A stretch of DNA of 64,000 nt from Streptosporangium brasiliense (GCF_030811595.1 NZ_JAUSRB010000002.1:3224001-3288000); one strand, 5' to 3'; counted from the first letter of the stretch, positions 38,106 through 46,430 are shown. Program-made: numbers and translations. The notes: generated from the sequence alone by a model not told the origin.

Positions 38106-40715
38106 ATGAGCGCCCTCCTCGCCGCGCTGCGGATCTCCCGCAGGGACGCCCTGCGGGCCAGGGGCCGCACCGCCCTGATCATCACGATGATCGCCCTGCC
38201 GGTCCTCGTCATCACCGGACTGCTGACCTTCGCCGAGACCGCGGACCTCACCCCGCGGGAGCGCCTCACGGCGAATATCGGGGCGGCCGACGCCCGTCTC
38301 CGGACGACGGAGGGACGCGGCAGGCTGGAGCAGGATCCTTCGGGCTGGTGCTGCCCGACCGCGAGGGGGCCCGTCTCCACGAGGCCGTGGACGCAGGCCG
38401 AGCTGGCCGGGCTGCTCGGCCCCGGAGCCCGGCTCCTGCCCGCGAACGAGGGCAGCGTCGACTTCCGCGCCCCGGACGGGCACGACCGCGTGAGCGCGCG
38501 CGAGCTGGATCTGCGAGACCCCCTGACGGCGGGCATGTATCGCCTGGTGGAGGGCCGCCTGCCGACCTCGGTCCAGGAGGTCGCGGTGACCCCCGCGATG
38601 CTGGAGCGGGGGGCCCGTCTCGGCGCGCCGCTGTCCGTCCTGCGGGAGGAGAAGGCGGTGCGGGTCGTCGGAGTGGTCGAGCACCCGCACCAGACCAGGA
38701 GCAGGGAGATCGTGGGGCTGCCCGGCAGCCTGCTCCTCGACAGGAGGGACGGCTACGGCAACGGCTGGCTGGCCGACACCGCGGGACCGGTCACGTGGGC
38801 CGGTGTCAAGCGGCTGAACGCCGTCGGGCTGCTGGTGCAGTCACGTGCCGTCATCGAGGATCCGCCGGCCGGGATCCAGTTCGACGGACCCTCGCGCGAC
38901 GTGGACCGGACGGTGGCGATCGGCCTCGCCGGGACCATGATCGTGCTGGAGGTGGTGCTGCTCGCCGGTCCCGCCTTCGCGGTCGGGCTCCGCAGACGCC
39001 GCCGCGAACTCGCGCTCGTCGCCGCGCAGGGGGGCTCACCGGGACACCTGCGCATGATCGTCCTTGCCGACGGCGTCGTCCTCGGCGGCGGCGCCGCGGT
39101 GCTCGGCACGGCCCTCGGCGTCGGCCTGGCGTCACTGTCGGCCGTGCTGGAGGCGGGCCGGCTGATCGGCGGGGTCGGCCCCCTGGAGATCCCTTGGACG
39201 CCCGTCGTGGCCGTCGCGCTCCTCGGCGCGGCCAGCGGGACCGCCGCCGCCGTGGTGCCCGCCGTACAGGCGGCCCGGCAGGACGTGGCGGCGGTGCTCG
39301 GCGGGCGCCGGAGCCGGGCGCGCGACCGGGTGGGCCGCCCGGTGCTGGGCCTGCTCCTGATCGCTGCCGGGATCGCGGCCACCGTGTCCGCCATCAGGTT
39401 CAGCGCGGTCTGGGTCCTCGCCGCCGCCGTCCTCACCCAGTTCGGACTGGTCGCGCTGGCGCCCAGGCTGGTCAGGGAGGCCGCGCGGGCGGCCGCCCGG
39501 CTCCCGCTCCCGTTCCGGCTGGCTGCCCGCGACGCCTCCCGCCATCGCGGCCGCACCGCCTCCGCCGTCGCGGCGGTCATGACCGCCGCGGCCGCGGTCA
39601 CCGCGCTGGGGACCGCCTTCAACAGCGACTACGCCAAGTATCGCGACGCCTTCCAGGTCACTCGCCCCGTCGGGACCACAGCCGTCTACGGCAGGGGCTT
39701 CGACGACGCCCGATGGGACAAGCTGAAGGCCGTCGTCGAGCGGAGGCTGCCGGGGGTGCGGCCGATCGAGGCGGCCGAGGCGTACAACGCCGAAGGGAAC
39801 GCGTTCGGCCTGGCCGTTCGGTCCGGCGATGAGAAGGGGAGGCACTTCTCCTACGACATGGACGGACTGCCGATCGGGGACGGGCGGCTGCTGGCCCTCG
39901 TCCAGGGCAGGCGGGACCCGGCGGCGGCGGCCGCCTTCGCCTCGGGGAAGGCGGTGGTGTTCGATCCGAGTCTGGTGCGGGAGGGACGACTGCCCCTGGA
40001 GGTGTCGTCGTTCGGCAGGGTGTCCGGGCTGTCCGGCGGCGACCTCTCGGTCCCCGCGGTCGTGGCCACGGCCGCCGACCCCCGGCATGCCGTCGCGGTG
40101 CTGCCTCTCGCGGCCGTCCAGGCCACCGGGCTGGAGACGCGGCCCCGCATCCTGTACATCGACCCCGCCTCCTACCGGCCCACCCGCCAGCAGGAGCTCG
40201 ACCTGGAGTGGGAGCTCAACGGGGTGGCCCCGGGGACCGACGTTCACGTCCAGACCGGGTTCGAGCAGGAGATCATCCCGCAGCTGTGGCTGCTCCTGGG
40301 GGCGGCGCTCGTCCTGGTGCTGGGCGGCACGTTCGTCGCCACCGGGCTCGCGGCGGCCGACATGCGGCCCGACCTGGCGACGATGGCCGCCGTCGGAGCC
40401 CCGCCGGGGACGCGCCGGCTGGTCGTCGCCGGGCAGGCCGGATTCATCGCGGGGCTCGGCGTGCTGATCGGCACGGTGGCCGGTTCGGTCACGGGGATCG
40501 CCGGGGCGTGGTCCCTGACGGCCGAGTGGGGCTACTCCACGGTCGTCACAACGGATCTCGGCCGGCAGACCCTGACGCTCCCCTCGACGCCGCCGACGAT
40601 CGAGATCCCCTGGCTCTTCCTGGCGGCGATCGTGGTCGGCCTGCCGGTGCTGGCCGCCCTCGTGGCGGGGCTCTCCGCCCGGACCGGGGTGACGCTGGCC
40701 CGCCGCACCGGATAG
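38106..40715 (+). CDS. FtsX-domain ABC transporter permease
   Basis: The 869-residue permease has an N-terminal helix (TALIITMIALPVLVITGLL), a large extracytoplasmic domain and two FtsX-like helix blocks. The first is near 280-400 (VGLRRRRRELALVAAQGGSP), the second near 735-865 (AADMRPDLATMAAVGAPPGT). This duplicated arrangement is standard for single-gene permeases of this type in actinobacteria. GGGAGG lies five bases before the ATG. A partial copy of its last codons follows downstream. Confidence 0.92.
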   Translation: MSALLAALRISRRDALRARGRTALIITMIALPVLVITGLLTFAETADLTPRERLTANIGAADARLRTTEGRGRLEQDPSGWCCPTARGPVSTRPWTQAELAGLLGPGARLLPANEGSVDFRAPDGHDRVSARELDLRDPLTAGMYRLVEGRLPTSVQEVAVTPAMLERGARLGAPLSVLREEKAVRVVGVVEHPHQTRSREIVGLPGSLLLDRRDGYGNGWLADTAGPVTWAGVKRLNAVGLLVQSRAVIEDPPAGIQFDGPSRDVDRTVAIGLAGTMIVLEVVLLAGPAFAVGLRRRRRELALVAAQGGSPGHLRMIVLADGVVLGGGAAVLGTALGVGLASLSAVLEAGRLIGGVGPLEIPWTPVVAVALLGAASGTAAAVVPAVQAARQDVAAVLGGRRSRARDRVGRPVLGLLLIAAGIAATVSAIRFSAVWVLAAAVLTQFGLVALAPRLVREAARAAARLPLPFRLAARDASRHRGRTASAVAAVMTAAAAVTALGTAFNSDYAKYRDAFQVTRPVGTTAVYGRGFDDARWDKLKAVVERRLPGVRPIEAAEAYNAEGNAFGLAVRSGDEKGRHFSYDMDGLPIGDGRLLALVQGRRDPAAAAAFASGKAVVFDPSLVREGRLPLEVSSFGRVSGLSGGDLSVPAVVATAADPRHAVAVLPLAAVQATGLETRPRILYIDPASYRPTRQQELDLEWELNGVAPGTDVHVQTGFEQEIIPQLWLLLGAALVLVLGGTFVATGLAAADMRPDLATMAAVGAPPGTRRLVVAGQAGFIAGLGVLIGTVAGSVTGIAGAWSLTAEWGYSTVVTTDLGRQTLTLPSTPPTIEIPWLFLAAIVVGLPVLAALVAGLSARTGVTLARRTG

Positions 40716-40738
40716 CGCCCGGCGCCGGAGCGGACGGC

Positions 40739-40793
40739 TGGCGGGGGCGTTCACCCGGACGAGGATGACGCCGGCCCGCCGTACCGGATAGCG
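40739..40793 (+). pseudogene. decayed duplicate of the permease C-terminus
   Basis: This 55-bp segment aligns without gaps to the permease 3' end at 40663-40717 and agrees at 45 positions. Translated it reads AGAFTRTRMTPARRTG-stop against AGLSARTGVTLARRTG-stop. Differences are spread through the segment, which suggests an old duplication or the remnant of a second permease gene. No coding potential leads into it. Confidence 0.7.
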
Positions 40794-40951
40794 GCGGCGC
40801 AAGGCCGCCGGTGGCCGCGGCCGGCCGGACCCGGGCGGGTCCGTCCGGCCGGCGCCGCGGCGGAGGTGGTCCCCGTCGGGGGTGGCGGGCTGTCCGCACG
40901 GCCGTTCCCGACACACCGTCGTGGGACGGCCGTCCCCGCGCGGAGGTTCTG

Positions 40952-41911
40952 TCAGCCGGTGACGTCGGCGCAGACCACGTGGGCGCCGACCTCGACCATC
41001 CGCTGCTCGCTGCGCGCGTCGGCGACCCGGGCCATGAGGATCGGCGCCTCGCTCGCCGCGAGCTGCGGCAGCCGGGCGCGGACCCCGCGGTGGATGTCCC
41101 GGACCACGTCCTCGGCGGCCGACATGTGCACCTTGACGTGCAGCATGATCCCCGGGGCGCCGGAGGAGGTGCGGGCCTCGGAGATCCACACGTGGTGGAC
41201 GAGCGGGTAGTCGGCGAGCACGTGCGAGATCGCCACGCGCAGCGCGGGCAGGATCGGGTGCTCGCACCGCCGGTAGCCGGGGTCCACCATCTGCATCGGC
41301 CCCGACAGGTGGGGGCGGGGCGCGGGGATCCACGGCTGGGCGGGCGCGGCCGGCACGGAGGCCCGCTGCGGGTGTGCCACCGGGGCCTCCGGCGGGCGCG
41401 CGACCGGGAACTCCGGCTGGCGGGCGACCGGGGTCTCCGGCGGGCGTGCCACCGGGTACTCCGGCCGGCGGGCCGCCGGGGGGTTCTGCGGACGCGAGAC
41501 CGTGGCCATCGCCCCGGTCGCGTATGCCGTCAGGGCCACGCCCGACAGCGCCGGCGTGGGGCCGGTGCGGGTCGACTGCAGGTAGCGCTGGAGATCCTCG
41601 ATGGGCACGGCGGCGGCCGCCGGGCCCGCGGCGTCGATCACGATTTCCCGCACACCGGTGACGCGCTGGATGTCGAGGATGGTGTCGGCGTCGCAGGCCG
41701 ACAGCGAGTGGTTGCCACGGTGCCGTGCGTAGGTGCTCGCCGAGGTGTATCCGAGCAGCACCCGGTCACCCGCCTGCGTCGTGCCGAGCACGACGGAGCG
41801 GTCCGGCCGCACGGCAACCAGGAGTCCCCATTCGGCAAGCGCCGCCAGCAGCCGGTGCGGGCCGCCGTGCTGCGCGAGCACATCGCCGAGGGCGGGGTTC
41901 CCGATGCTCAT
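40952..41911 (-). CDS. SseB-like two-domain protein with Pro-rich repeat linker
   Basis: The 319-residue protein has an N-terminal domain like the SseB/enhanced-serine-sensitivity family (GDRVLLGYTSASTYARHRG) and a C-terminal domain like SseB_C (MLHVKVHMSAAEDVVRDIH). The linker between them has four or five copies of RPPETPVAR-like repeats (about 150-185). There is no signal peptide or membrane helix. Function in actinobacteria is unknown. The assignment rests on general resemblance. Its promoter region is shared with serA, whose product makes a serine precursor. Confidence 0.6.
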   Translation of the reverse strand: MSIGNPALGDVLAQHGGPHRLLAALAEWGLLVAVRPDRSVVLGTTQAGDRVLLGYTSASTYARHRGNHSLSACDADTILDIQRVTGVREIVIDAAGPAAAAVPIEDLQRYLQSTRTGPTPALSGVALTAYATGAMATVSRPQNPPAARRPEYPVARPPETPVARQPEFPVARPPEAPVAHPQRASVPAAPAQPWIPAPRPHLSGPMQMVDPGYRRCEHPILPALRVAISHVLADYPLVHHVWISEARTSSGAPGIMLHVKVHMSAAEDVVRDIHRGVRARLPQLAASEAPILMARVADARSEQRMVEVGAHVVCADVTG

Positions 41912-42052
41912 ATGAGGAACGATAGGTAGGGGACCACGGCTTATGAGGGTAATCGTGAACTTTTCTCTGGAGCAATACCAAGTTGAATTTTCCGCGCATG
42001 GATGCTCCGGGGGTGGGTACCCCAGGTGACCGTCTCGGATCGCGGGACACTC

Positions 42053-42066
42053 GTGAACGCGTTCAC
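42053..42066. promoter_or_regulatory. perfect 14-bp palindrome overlapping the serA -35
   Basis: GTGAACGCGTTCAC has a central CG and matches the general shape of LacI-family operators. It covers the putative -35 of serA (GTGAAC, 42053-42058), so a bound protein should block transcription. No LacI-type gene is in the window. Confidence 0.5.
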
Positions 42067-42075
42067 AAGCGCCGA

Positions 42076-42081
42076 TAGAAT
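42076..42081 (+). promoter_or_regulatory. -10 element of the serA promoter
   Basis: TAGAAT is a close match to the actinobacterial -10. It lies 17 bases after GTGAAC and 46 bases before the serA GTG. Confidence 0.55.
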
Positions 42082-42127
42082 ACGTGAGGTCCGTGCAGCA
42101 GCCGCCACGTCTCTAAGGATCTAGCCT

Positions 42128-43717
42128 GTGAACAAGCCCGTCGTACTGGTCGCAGAGGAACTCTCCGAGGCCGGTCTCGCGGTCCTGGGCGCGGACTTCG
42201 AAGTCCGCCACACCGACGGCGCCGACCGCGCCCAGTTCCTGCCCGCCCTCGCCGACGTGGACGCGCTCATCGTGCGCAGCGCCACGCAGGTAGACGCCGA
42301 GGCCATCGCGGCCGCCCCCAAGCTCCGGGTCGTCGCCCGGGCCGGCGTCGGCCTGGACAACGTGGACGTGGAGGCCGCCACCAAGGCCGGCGTCATGGTC
42401 GTCAACGCGCCCACCTCCAACATCACCAGCGCCGCCGAGCACACCGTCGCGCTGATCCTCGCCTCCGCCCGCAACGTCGCCCAGGCGCACCTGGCGCTCA
42501 AGGGCGGCGAGTGGAAGCGCTCGAAGTACACCGGTGTGGAGCTCGACGAGAAGGTCGTCGCCATCCTGGGCCTCGGCAAGATCGGCCAGCTCGTCGCCCA
42601 GCGCCTGCAGCCGTTCGGCGTCGAGCTGATCGCCTACGACCCCTACCTGCAGCCGGCCCGCGCCGCGCAGATGGGCGTCCGCCTGGTCTCGCTGGAGGAG
42701 GCCCTGCGCGAGGCCGACTTCATCACCGTGCACCTGCCCAAGTCCAAGGAGACCATCGGGCTCATCGGTGACAAGGAGCTCCACACGGTCAAGCCGTCGG
42801 TGCGCCTGATCAACGTCGCCCGCGGCGGCATCATCGACGAGAACGCGCTCTACTCGGCGATCAAGGAAGGCCGCGTCGCCGGCGCCGGCATCGACGTCTT
42901 CCCCAAGGAGCCGGTCACCGACAGCCCGCTGTTCGAGCTGGACCAGGTCGTCGTCACCCCGCACCTGGGCGCCTCCACCCACGAGGCCCAGGAGAAGGCC
43001 GGCACCCAGGTCGCGCGCAGCGTGAAGCTCGCCCTCGCCGGGGAGTTCGTGCCGGACGCGGTCAACGTCCAGGGCGGCGTCGTCGCCGAGGACGTCAAGC
43101 CGGGCCTGCCGCTGGCCGAGAAGCTCGGCCGGGTCTTCACCGCCCTCGCGGGCGAGGTCGCCACCAGGCTCGACGTCGAGGTCCGCGGTGAGATCGCCTC
43201 CCAGGACGTCCGCGTGCTGGAGCTGGCGGCGCTCAAGGGCATCTTCACCGACGTGGTCGAAGACTCGGTCACCTACGTCAACGCCCCGCTCCTGGCCAAG
43301 GACCGCGGCGTGACCGTCGAGCTGGTCACCAGCTCCGAGAGCCCCGACTGGCGCAACGTCGTCACCGTCCGCGGCGTGCTGGCCGACGGCCGCACGGTCT
43401 CGGTCTCGGGCACCCTGTCGGGCCCGCGTCAGATCACCAAGATCGTCGAGGTCAACGGCTACCAGATGGAGATCGAGCCGACCGACCACCTGTCGTTCTT
43501 CACCTACACCGACCGCCCCGGCATCGTCGGCGTCGTCGGCCGCATCCTCGGCGACCACAGCATCAACATCGCCTCGATGCAGGTGGCCCGGGACGCGAAG
43601 GGCGGCAAGGCCCTCATCGCGCTGACCGTCGACTCCGCCATCCCGGCCGACGTGCTCGACGTGATCGGCGCCGAGATCGGCGCCGACAGCGGCCGCTCGG
43701 TCGACCTGGCCGACTAG
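42128..43717 (+). CDS. serA: D-3-phosphoglycerate dehydrogenase
   Basis: SerA oxidises 3-phosphoglycerate with NAD+, the first step of serine synthesis. The 529-residue protein is the long form with catalytic and nucleotide domains (VARAGVGLDNVDVEAATKAG, AILGLGKIGQLVAQRL, INVARGGIIDENAL, VTPHLGASTHEAQ), an intervening allosteric substrate-binding domain and a C-terminal ACT domain (RPGIVGVVGRILGDHSINI). The ACT domain suggests serine feedback. The GTG start gives the family's MNKPVVLVAEELSEAGL-type N-terminus. It is monocistronic with its own terminator. Confidence 0.97.
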   Translation: MNKPVVLVAEELSEAGLAVLGADFEVRHTDGADRAQFLPALADVDALIVRSATQVDAEAIAAAPKLRVVARAGVGLDNVDVEAATKAGVMVVNAPTSNITSAAEHTVALILASARNVAQAHLALKGGEWKRSKYTGVELDEKVVAILGLGKIGQLVAQRLQPFGVELIAYDPYLQPARAAQMGVRLVSLEEALREADFITVHLPKSKETIGLIGDKELHTVKPSVRLINVARGGIIDENALYSAIKEGRVAGAGIDVFPKEPVTDSPLFELDQVVVTPHLGASTHEAQEKAGTQVARSVKLALAGEFVPDAVNVQGGVVAEDVKPGLPLAEKLGRVFTALAGEVATRLDVEVRGEIASQDVRVLELAALKGIFTDVVEDSVTYVNAPLLAKDRGVTVELVTSSESPDWRNVVTVRGVLADGRTVSVSGTLSGPRQITKIVEVNGYQMEIEPTDHLSFFTYTDRPGIVGVVGRILGDHSINIASMQVARDAKGGKALIALTVDSAIPADVLDVIGAEIGADSGRSVDLAD

Positions 43718-43728
43718 CGCGTACGGCG

Positions 43729-43766
43729 ACGGCTGCCGTCCCCGGGAAGCCGGGGGCGGCAGCCGT
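43729..43766 (+). terminator. serA terminator
   Basis: A 17-bp stem with one G-U pair (43729-43745 with 43750-43766) closes a GAAG loop and runs into TTGTG. It begins 12 bases after the serA stop. Confidence 0.85.
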
Positions 43767-43792
43767 TGTGCGTCTCAGCATGTGAGAAGTGT

Positions 43793-43958
43793 GTACGGAG
43801 TGCGGGACGGTGTCCGTACGGGCAGGTAACCTGGCAGGAAATGCGCCAGGTTCTCGCACTCATTACCTGCCGCGGCGGGGCCTGACAGGGCAGGCCGGCA
43901 GCCCGCCGCGGTGTGGCGGCGCACGCCGGCCCCGCGCCGCCGGTCCGCGATCCGGACC
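43793..43958. ncRNA. dense array of consecutive hairpins, candidate structured RNA
   Basis: Four separate structures follow one another. GTACGGA/TCCGTAC pairs at 43793-43819. A two-part fold at 43822-43870 has GCAGGT/ACCTGC outside and AACCTGGC/GCCAGGTT inside. A 10-bp stem at 43870-43911 carries an inner GCCTG/CAGGC. GGCGGCGC/GCGCCGCC and GGTCCG/CGGACC then pair at 43915-43958. Little sequence is left unpaired. The 324-bp gap holds no other gene. It could be a small RNA or the 5' leader of the tiny gene downstream. I recognise no known RNA family, and strand is undecided. Confidence 0.4.
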
Positions 43959-44041
43959 CGCGGCACTCAGGCCCGGTCCGATCCGTGACCGGAGTCCGGA
44001 CCATCTCTCCCTGCCCGCATGCGACCGAGATGAGAATCGCC

Positions 44042-44152
44042 ATGTACGACATGTATCCCTGGAACCGTCCCGAAGACGCCGAAGACGAGGCCGCCGACGC
44101 GCTCCAGACCGCCCTGGACCGCCGCGACAACGGGGGCGCTCCCACCCGCTAG
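44042..44152 (+). CDS. putative 36-residue acidic protein
   Basis: The reading frame MYDMYPWNRPEDAEDEAADA continues to LDRRDNGGAPTR and stops before the NlpC/P60 gene. Its codons keep the genome's G/C third-position preference. An in-frame ATG four codons earlier (44030) is also possible; GAGA lies about seven bases before the later one. I do not recognise a family. It has no signal peptide or membrane segment. The preceding hairpin array could regulate it. Confidence 0.45.
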   Translation: MYDMYPWNRPEDAEDEAADALQTALDRRDNGGAPTR

Positions 44153-44215
44153 CCGGGTAGGGCTCTCATTCCGACCCGCGGGGCGCCGGTCCGGGTGACC
44201 GGCGCCCTCCGGGGA

Positions 44216-44860
44216 TCAGGGGGTGGCCTGGAGCATCGTGGGGGCGGGCTGGGCCGCGAGCTTGGCCTGTTCGGCGGCGAGCTTGACGCCCGTGCGGTCG
44301 GGGCGGACGCCGCCGACGAACGTGCTGCGACGCCAGGAGTTGAGCTTCTCCTCCTTGACCACGTCGCCGGTCTGCGGGGCGTGGACCATGTAACCCGGCT
44401 TGGTGATCATGCCGACGTGCCCGAGATTGTGGAAGAAGACGAGGTCGCCGGGCTTGAGGTTCTTCCAGGAGACCTTCTTGGAGAACGCCGCGTACTGGGC
44501 GGCGGCCACGCGGGGCAGCTTGATCCCGGCGGCGCCGTAGGCGCGGAGCATCAGGCCGGAGCAGTCGAAGCCGCCGTTGCCGGTGCCGCCCCAGACGTAG
44601 GGCGTGCCGCGCTTGGACATGGCCCACTTCACGGCCTTCTTCCAGGCGGGCACGGGAGCATCCTTGGTGATGATCTCCTTGAGCTTGGGCCCGGTGAGCG
44701 GCGCGGTGGCGGTGACGGGGGCGGGGGCGGGGGCCTTGGGAGAGTCGGCCTTGGGGGAGTCGGCCAGCGCGAGAGACGGGGTCGCGAGCACGGCGGTGCC
44801 GGCGACGAGCAGGGACAGGACGCGGGGGCGAATCTTGCCGGACAGGATGGTTCCTTCCAT
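44216..44860 (-). CDS. secreted NlpC/P60 peptidoglycan endopeptidase
   Basis: The 214-residue protein has a signal peptide (LSLLVAGTAVLATPSLALA), a Pro/Ala/Thr linker with two ADSPK repeats and a C-terminal NlpC/P60 domain. Catalytic Cys (GGFDCSGLMLRAYG), His (LGHVGMITKPG) and a third His (YMVHAPQTGD) are present. It should cut stem-peptide bonds during wall remodelling. The ATG used is four bases beyond the riboswitch helix and lacks an upstream ribosome-binding site. GGAAGGA falls just inside the frame, so initiation at a rare codon such as CTG (sixth codon) is an alternative. Confidence 0.9.
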   Translation of the reverse strand: MEGTILSGKIRPRVLSLLVAGTAVLATPSLALADSPKADSPKAPAPAPVTATAPLTGPKLKEIITKDAPVPAWKKAVKWAMSKRGTPYVWGGTGNGGFDCSGLMLRAYGAAGIKLPRVAAAQYAAFSKKVSWKNLKPGDLVFFHNLGHVGMITKPGYMVHAPQTGDVVKEEKLNSWRRSTFVGGVRPDRTGVKLAAEQAKLAAQPAPTMLQATP

Positions 44861-44863
44861 AGG

Positions 44864-45072
44864 GCCGGCCGGGTTAGCTGTCGGGCTCGGGCGTGGAGGC
44901 CGCCCTACGGCGCGCGAAGCGCTGATTCGCCCCAAGGGATCCGTGAAGGCGGCTCAGGACATGGCTCCGCCAGGCGAAGCGCGGAGTCCTGGGCGGCCGT
45001 GGGTCCCGGAAGTGGTTCCCCGGCTCCGCGCAGGCCGAAGGGGGGACGGCCCGGCGGATTAGGCATCGGTTC
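44864..45072 (-). promoter_or_regulatory. cyclic-di-AMP (ydaO/yuaA) riboswitch
   Basis: Read on the minus strand, the conserved blocks occur in the family order: GCCTAATCC (45064-45056), AGCCGGGGAACCAC (45025-45012), GGGGCGAATC (44933-44924), CCGTAGGG (44910-44903) and CCCGACAGCTAACCCGG (44885-44869). An extra hairpin between the second and third blocks is a known variable part. In actinobacteria these riboswitches turn off cell-wall hydrolases when c-di-AMP is high. The gene downstream is exactly such a hydrolase. There is no room for a terminator before the ATG, so control is probably translational. Confidence 0.88.
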
Positions 45073-45243
45073 GAATGCAGAGGACCATAACGAAACTTAA
45101 CGAAAGGGTCAATACGTCGCAAAAGCGGACAAAGGGATCACAGGGGTCGAGACTGCTGTGGATCATGAGGTCCCGTACGCGCGAAAATGTCCGATGGGTG
45201 AGATCGGTGTTCGATTACCGAGACGGACCGGTAAGGTGCCTGC
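45073..45243. other. divergent promoter region between the riboswitch and leuB
   Basis: This AT-richer stretch must contain the promoter of the riboswitch transcript on the minus strand and that of leuB on the plus strand. Apart from the leuB -10 noted separately I can name no definite element. Confidence 0.4.
45232..45237 (+). promoter_or_regulatory. -10 of a leaderless leuB promoter
   Basis: TAAGGT ends six bases before the leuB ATG and no ribosome-binding site is present, so the mRNA probably starts at the initiation codon. The -35 is not clear. Confidence 0.5.
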
Positions 45244-46290
45244 ATGGATTCGCGCAACATTCGTCTGGCAGTCATCCCCGGGGACGGGATCGGAGTCGAG
45301 GTCGTCACCGAGGGCCTGAAGGTGCTCGAAGCGGTCGGCACGAAGGTGGAGACCGTCACCTACGATCTCGGCGCCAAGCGCTACCACCGGACCGGTGAGA
45401 CCCTTCCCGACGCGGTCCTGGACGAGCTGCGCGGATACGACGCGATCCTGCTCGGCGCGATCGGCGACCCCAGCGTGCCGCCGGGCATCCTGGAGCGCGA
45501 CCTGCTGCTCAGGCTCCGCTTCGAGCTCGACCACTACGTCAACCTCCGTCCGGTCAAGCTCTTCCCCGGCGTCGAGACCCCGCTGGGCAAGGCCCGCCCC
45601 GAGGACATCGACATGGTCGTCGTCCGTGAGGGCACCGAGAGCCTCTACGCGGGCGCGGGCGGCGTGCTGCGCCGCGGCACCCCGCACGAGGTCGCCACCC
45701 AGGAGTCGCTGAACACCGCCTTCGGCGTCGAGCGCGTCGTCCGCTACGCCTTCGACAAGGCGCTCGCCCGTCCCCGCAAGAAGCTGACGCTGGTCCACAA
45801 GACCAACGTGCTCACCTACGCCGGTGACCTCTGGGCCCGCACGTTCGACCGGGTCGGCCTGGAATACCCCGACGTCCAGACCGACTACTGCCACGTCGAC
45901 GCGGCCTCGATGTTCTTCGTCACCCAGCCGGAGCGGTTCGACGTGATCGTCACCGACAACCTCTTCGGCGACATCATCACCGACATCGGCGCCGCCGTCG
46001 CCGGCGGCATCGGCCTGGCGGCCAGCGGCAACATCAACCCCGACCGGACCGCGCCGAGCATGTTCGAGCCGGTCCACGGCAGCGCCCCCGACATCGCGGG
46101 CCAGGGCAAGGCCGACCCGACCGCCACGATCCTGTCGGTCGCCATGCTCCTGGACCACCTCGGGCTGGCCGACGAGGCCGCCAAGGTCGAGCAGGCCGTC
46201 GCCGACGACCTGGTCGAGCGGCTCACCGGCTGGACCGGCCGGACCACTCACGAGATCGGTGACGACATCACCGCCCGAGTAGCCGGCTGA
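45244..46290 (+). CDS. leuB: 3-isopropylmalate dehydrogenase
   Basis: LeuB oxidatively decarboxylates 3-isopropylmalate in leucine synthesis, and in the citramalate route also 3-methylmalate. The 348-residue protein has [52 protein letters not shown], the metal-binding [18 protein letters not shown] and [14 protein letters not shown]. These are hallmarks of the actinobacterial isopropylmalate/tartrate dehydrogenase group. It stands near ilvE and cimA, which supports a branched-chain role. Confidence 0.95.
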   Translation: MDSRNIRLAVIPGDGIGVEVVTEGLKVLEAVGTKVETVTYDLGAKRYHRTGETLPDAVLDELRGYDAILLGAIGDPSVPPGILERDLLLRLRFELDHYVNLRPVKLFPGVETPLGKARPEDIDMVVVREGTESLYAGAGGVLRRGTPHEVATQESLNTAFGVERVVRYAFDKALARPRKKLTLVHKTNVLTYAGDLWARTFDRVGLEYPDVQTDYCHVDAASMFFVTQPERFDVIVTDNLFGDIITDIGAAVAGGIGLAASGNINPDRTAPSMFEPVHGSAPDIAGQGKADPTATILSVAMLLDHLGLADEAAKVEQAVADDLVERLTGWTGRTTHEIGDDITARVAG

Positions 46291-46310
46291 CAGAGCCGCC
46301 TCCCCCACCC

Positions 46311-46355
46311 AGACGCGTCTGGCGGCTCACAGAAGCTGCCAGGCGCGTCTTCGTT
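46311..46355 (+). terminator. leuB terminator
   Basis: AGACGCGTCTGGCGGCT (46311-46327) pairs with 46334-46350 over 17 positions with two G-U pairs, around a CACAGA loop, and is followed by TCGTTTTA. It separates leuB from ilvE transcription. Confidence 0.85.
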
Positions 46356-46406
46356 TTATCCCGGCAGTGCCGGTTTTCGACACAGATGCAGTAGTTTCCC
46401 GTTACC

Positions 46407-46430
46407 TGGGTCCACCGCAGAATGGACCCA
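46407..46430 (+). promoter_or_regulatory. 8-bp hairpin in the ilvE leader
   Basis: TGGGTCCA (46407-46414) pairs with TGGACCCA (46423-46430) around an 8-nt loop, 33 bases before the ilvE ATG. There is no T-run and no leader peptide rich in branched-chain residues here. It may be a protein-binding site or a translational element. Confidence 0.35.

Noticed and set aside
43793-43958. tRNA gene or known riboswitch in the hairpin array
   Set aside because: No acceptor, T-loop or anticodon pattern and no conserved block of a riboswitch family could be matched.
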